A DNA stretch of 64,000 nt from Lachnospiraceae bacterium (GTDB taxonomy: Bacteria > Bacillota > Clostridia > Lachnospirales > Lachnospiraceae), in the NCBI GenBank assembly GCA_910575475.1, contig CAJTGD010000002.1, positions 186,001-250,000 on the forward strand. Reading direction: 5' to 3'. Made by a program: the position numbers and the translations under genes. Numbering within the stretch: position 1 is the first letter of the stretch; each line of letters opens with the position of its first letter. Below the pieces are notes generated by a model. The model did not search any database and was not told the DNA's origin. It saw only the letters and a list, made by a program, of their open reading frames with translations. Shown in pieces: positions 61,464 through 64,000 of the stretch.

Positions 61464-62147
61464 ATGCAGACACAAATTTTAGTCATCGAAGACGACGAAC
61501 TCTTAAATTCCGGCCTGTGCTATCACCTCCAGAAGCGCGGCATCACCCCCTTTTCCGCATATGGTATCGAAGAGGCGAAGTCCCTCCTGACGCAGGAGCA
61601 TTTTGACCTGATCCTGCTGGATGTCAATCTGCCCGACGGAAATGGATTTGATCTTGCCAGGGAAACCATTTCACACAGCGATGTTCCCTTTCTTTTCCTG
61701 ACCGCCCATAACCTGGAGGAGGAGATCATCCAGGGGCTGCGCTTTGGCGCGGACGATTATATCGTAAAGCCGTTCAGCGTCAAGGTGCTCATGGAAAAGA
61801 TCCAGACTGTACTGAGAAGATGCTCCGGCGCCCAGGGACAGAAGGTCTATACCGCCGGAAGCCTGTCCGTTGACCTGGAAAACCGGATTGTAAAAAGCCG
61901 GGGGAACGTGGTTTCCCTCACGCCCACGGAGTTTGAGATATTGGAAGTATTCTGCCGGAACCGGGACCAGATCCTGACCAAGGATATCCTCCTGGAAAAG
62001 ATCTGGGACCGGAAGGAAAATTATGTCAATGAGCATACCCTTTCCTTAAACGTGAGCCGGCTGAGAAATAAGATCGCGGACGGGGAGCATGAGTATATCA
62101 AGACCATTTACGGCTTAGGCTATAAATGGGTCGGAGGCCGCAAATGA
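61464..62147 (+). CDS. OmpR-family response regulator (BceR-like)
   Basis: A 227-residue regulator. The receiver has Asp53 in LILLDVNLPDGNGF, Thr in FLTAH and Lys in IVKPFSVKVL. The winged-helix domain spans about 130-225 (LTPTEFEILEVFCRNRDQIL, EHTLSLNVSRLRNKIADGEH, IYGLGYKW). It is followed by an overlapping kinase gene and a MacB-type ABC ATPase, the arrangement of peptide-antibiotic sensing and resistance modules. The ribosome binding site is weak (AAAGAAG). Confidence 0.88.
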   Translation: MQTQILVIEDDELLNSGLCYHLQKRGITPFSAYGIEEAKSLLTQEHFDLILLDVNLPDGNGFDLARETISHSDVPFLFLTAHNLEEEIIQGLRFGADDYIVKPFSVKVLMEKIQTVLRRCSGAQGQKVYTAGSLSVDLENRIVKSRGNVVSLTPTEFEILEVFCRNRDQILTKDILLEKIWDRKENYVNEHTLSLNVSRLRNKIADGEHEYIKTIYGLGYKWVGGRK

Positions 62148-63130
62148 CGGGGGGATTGGCCGCAGCCGTTTTGTTCTGCGGCCTGATCAGCCTGTGCATT
62201 TATTTTCATTTCCGCAGGCAGTTTGTCCGTCTTTCCTCGGAGCTCTGCCGCTACGCGGAACAGGTCATGCAGGGAGAGTCTCTGCCCGACCAGCAGAACC
62301 GGGAGACGCTCACCTCCAAGGTGGTGATGGAACTGGAGAAAATGGAACGGATGACCGCCCTGCGTCTGGAAGAAAGCAGAAGGGAAAAGCAGCAGCTCCT
62401 GGAAATGATCTCGGAGATCACCCATCAGATCAAAACGCCGGTTTCGAATCTCAGGATGTACTGCGAAATGCTGTCGGAGGAAGAAGCGCCGATGTTTCCG
62501 GCCGCATCGGATTTTGTATCAGCGGCAAAGGATCCGGCGCAGCAGGATACGCCCGGTCACGGGATCACCTGCAGCAGCCCAAACAAGATCATGGAGCAGC
62601 AGCTCATCAAGCTGGATTTTCTCCTGGACACGCTTTTGAAGGCTTCCCGGCTGGAAACGGATATGATCCATCCGGACATGGAAAACCGCAGGATCCTGGA
62701 CACGCTTGCGGCCGCCGTCAATAATATCATGCATAAGGCCGAACTCAAACATATCGAGATTTCTGTGGACTGCCGTTCCTCCATTCAGGTCTGCCACGAC
62801 AGGAAATGGACGGCGGAAGCCATTGAAAATATTCTGGACAACGCGGTGAAGTATACGCCGGAAAACGGGAGTATCCGCATCTTGGTCCAGGTCGGGGAAA
62901 TGTATACGGAGATCCGGATACAGGATACGGGAAAAGGAATCGAACCGGCCCATATCAACGACATTTTCAAACGGTTTTACCGGGAAAAAAGTGTGTCGCA
63001 GGAGGAAGGGCTGGGTCTGGGATTGTATCTCGCAAGGTATATCATTACGCTGCAGAAGGGGTATATCGCCGTCCGCTCCGCGCCGGGGGAGGGAAGCTGC
63101 TTCTCCGTCTGTCTCCCGAACCGGAGCTGA
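62144..63130 (+). CDS. Sensor histidine kinase (BceS-like, short sensor)
   Basis: A 328-residue kinase. One clear TM lies at about residues 5-22; a sensory domain is practically absent. The phosphoacceptor His94 is in MISEITHQIKTPVSNLRMYC. N-box IENILDNAVKYTPENGS, G1 DTGKGI and GLGLGLYLAR follow. A non-family insert of about 35 residues (PMFPAASDFVSAAKDPAQQD and following) interrupts the dimerisation hairpin after EMLSEEE. The start at 62144 overlaps the regulator stop (ATGA). Kinases with reduced sensors usually depend on the partner ABC transporter for detection, as in Bce systems. Confidence 0.85.
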   Translation: MTGGLAAAVLFCGLISLCIYFHFRRQFVRLSSELCRYAEQVMQGESLPDQQNRETLTSKVVMELEKMERMTALRLEESRREKQQLLEMISEITHQIKTPVSNLRMYCEMLSEEEAPMFPAASDFVSAAKDPAQQDTPGHGITCSSPNKIMEQQLIKLDFLLDTLLKASRLETDMIHPDMENRRILDTLAAAVNNIMHKAELKHIEISVDCRSSIQVCHDRKWTAEAIENILDNAVKYTPENGSIRILVQVGEMYTEIRIQDTGKGIEPAHINDIFKRFYREKSVSQEEGLGLGLYLARYIITLQKGYIAVRSAPGEGSCFSVCLPNRS

Positions 63131-63282
63131 ACAGGGCGCCTTGCAACCGTACAGGTGGAAATGTTTCGTTTTTGATACTTTTCTTTTTGAATTTGAAACA
63201 GGATTGATACCATTCGCGCCTATCATAAAGATACCGGCTGTACAGCTGGCAAAGATATCGAATACACGAGGAGATGATAGAC

Positions 63283-63969
63283 ATGAATATTTTGCGCACC
63301 AATGATCTCAAAAAATATTACGGCGAGGAACCGGTTCTGGTGAAGGCCCTGGACGGGATCACCATGGAGATCGAGCAGGGCAGCTTTACCGCCGTTGTCG
63401 GCACCTCCGGCTCCGGCAAGAGCACGCTCCTCCACATGCTGGGCGGCCTGGATACGCCCACAAGCGGAAGCGTCATCGTAGACGGCCAGGAGCTGAACGG
63501 AATGGACCGGAACGAGCTTACCATTTTCCGGAGAAGGAAGATCGGATTTATTTTCCAGAATTACAATCTGGTCCCGAATCTGAGCATCTATGACAATATC
63601 GTCCTTCCGGTGGAGCTGGACGGCCGGGAACCGGATGAAATGTATATGATGGAGGTCGTCCGTACCCTGGGGCTGGAGGATAAGCTGTCCCGAAAGCCCG
63701 GCAAGCTGTCCGGGGGGCAGCAGCAGCGTGCGGCCATCGCGAGGGCGCTGGCCGCGAAGCCCGCCATCATCCTGGCCGACGAGCCCACGGGAAATCTGGA
63801 CAGCCGCACAAGCCAGGAGGTGATCGGCCTGCTCCAGACCACCAGCAAAAATTTTCACCAGACCATTGTCATGATCACCCACAACGATGAGATCGCCCAG
63901 TCGGCAGACCGCTCGATCCGCATCGAAGACGGAAAGATCGCAGAAAGCAGGTGGCAGCAATGGGACTGA
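63283..63969 (+). CDS. MacB/BceA-type ABC transporter ATPase
   Basis: A 228-residue ATPase: Walker [12 protein letters not shown] near residue 43, Q-loop [12 protein letters not shown], signature [17 protein letters not shown], Walker [14 protein letters not shown], and switch His in MITHNDE. This is the LolD/MacB/BceA subgroup that pairs with FtsX-like permeases. The start at 63283 follows GAGGAG; an ATG 9 nt earlier is too close to that site. It overlaps the next gene by 10 nt. With the upstream regulator and kinase it forms a likely antimicrobial-peptide detoxification unit. Confidence 0.92.
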   Translation: MNILRTNDLKKYYGEEPVLVKALDGITMEIEQGSFTAVVGTSGSGKSTLLHMLGGLDTPTSGSVIVDGQELNGMDRNELTIFRRRKIGFIFQNYNLVPNLSIYDNIVLPVELDGREPDEMYMMEVVRTLGLEDKLSRKPGKLSGGQQQRAAIARALAAKPAIILADEPTGNLDSRTSQEVIGLLQTTSKNFHQTIVMITHNDEIAQSADRSIRIEDGKIAESRWQQWD

Positions 63970-64000
63970 ACATAAACAATAACCGCCGGCTGCTTTTCCG
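63960..64000 (+). CDS. FtsX/BceB-like permease (partial, only the first 13 codons)
   Basis: ATG at 63960 overlaps the ATPase stop and reads [13 protein letters not shown] to the window edge. Identity is inferred purely from position: MacB/BceA-type ATPases are followed by an FtsX-fold permease. Confidence 0.5.
   Translation, partial: MGLNINNNRRLLF

Noticed and set aside
1..64000. tRNA, rRNA, integrase or prophage genes
   Set aside because: None was seen on reading both strands, so the accessory genes appear as scattered small insertions rather than one integrated island.

Overview
The window looks like a chromosomal segment of a gut-type Clostridia, most likely Lachnospiraceae. The evidence is strong AGGAGG ribosome binding sites, LplA/LplB/YtcP-type sugar uptake systems without their own ATPase, YesM/YesN two-component regulation, GH94 phosphorylases, GPH transporters, Rpn-type PD-(D/E)XK genes and a Bce-type module. 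The genus cannot be fixed from the sequence. I saw no rRNA, tRNA, phage or complete insertion sequence.

Layout. 1-4.8 kb: a sugar-binding lipoprotein (cut by the left edge) divergent from a YesL-like membrane protein and a cellobiose phosphorylase (GH94). 5.0-7.4 kb: small AT-rich accessory genes, comprising a type III toxin-antitoxin system with a 45-nt-repeat antitoxin RNA, an alpha/beta hydrolase, a VapB-like antitoxin with a truncated VapC, and a coiled-coil protein. A MITE-like element lies at 7.46-7.68 kb. 7.7-11.3 kb: an Old-Yellow-Enzyme/2-enoate-reductase-type flavoenzyme and a PD-(D/E)XK protein. 11.5-23.7 kb: a glycoside utilisation locus with GH3, GH31 alpha-xylosidase, YesM/YesN and an LplB/YtcP/lipoprotein importer. 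23.9-31.2 kb: a GPH symporter, GH78 rhamnosidase, AraC regulator, a truncated flavin reductase and an intracellular GH5. 31.8-32.7 kb: an Rpn pseudogene.

32.9-38.4 kb: an ABC exporter with a VanRS-like two-component system. 38.6-40.0 kb: a Panacea-type toxin-antitoxin operon behind a consensus promoter with an SOS (LexA) box in its spacer; the partner gene is frameshifted at a run of eight T. 40.1-43.8 kb: a MerR/TipAS regulator, a GH1 remnant, an SdpI-like protein, a small hypothetical and an Rpn nuclease. 44.2-48.9 kb: a solute-binding lipoprotein paired with a chemoreceptor, then a GtrII-like membrane protein. 48.9-58.9 kb: a second sugar importer facing two more GH94 phosphorylases and an AraC regulator. 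59.0-61.2 kb: an AT-rich three-gene cassette with an Mrr-like nuclease, a winged-helix/zinc protein and an unrecognised protein, which is a candidate uncharacterised defence module. 61.4-64.0 kb: a Bce-like two-component system and ABC transporter running off the right edge.

How it fits together: oligosaccharides are imported by lipoprotein-dependent permeases, probably sharing a distant MsmX-like ATPase, or by the GPH symporter. They are cut in the cytoplasm by GH3, GH31, GH78, GH5 and phosphorolytic GH94 enzymes. Accessory toxin-antitoxin and nuclease cassettes are inserted between the sugar loci. Two features recur throughout: short palindromic repeats in intergenic gaps, and in-frame minisatellite expansions (12, 18, 21, 30 and 39 nt units) in surface loops or tails of otherwise conserved proteins.
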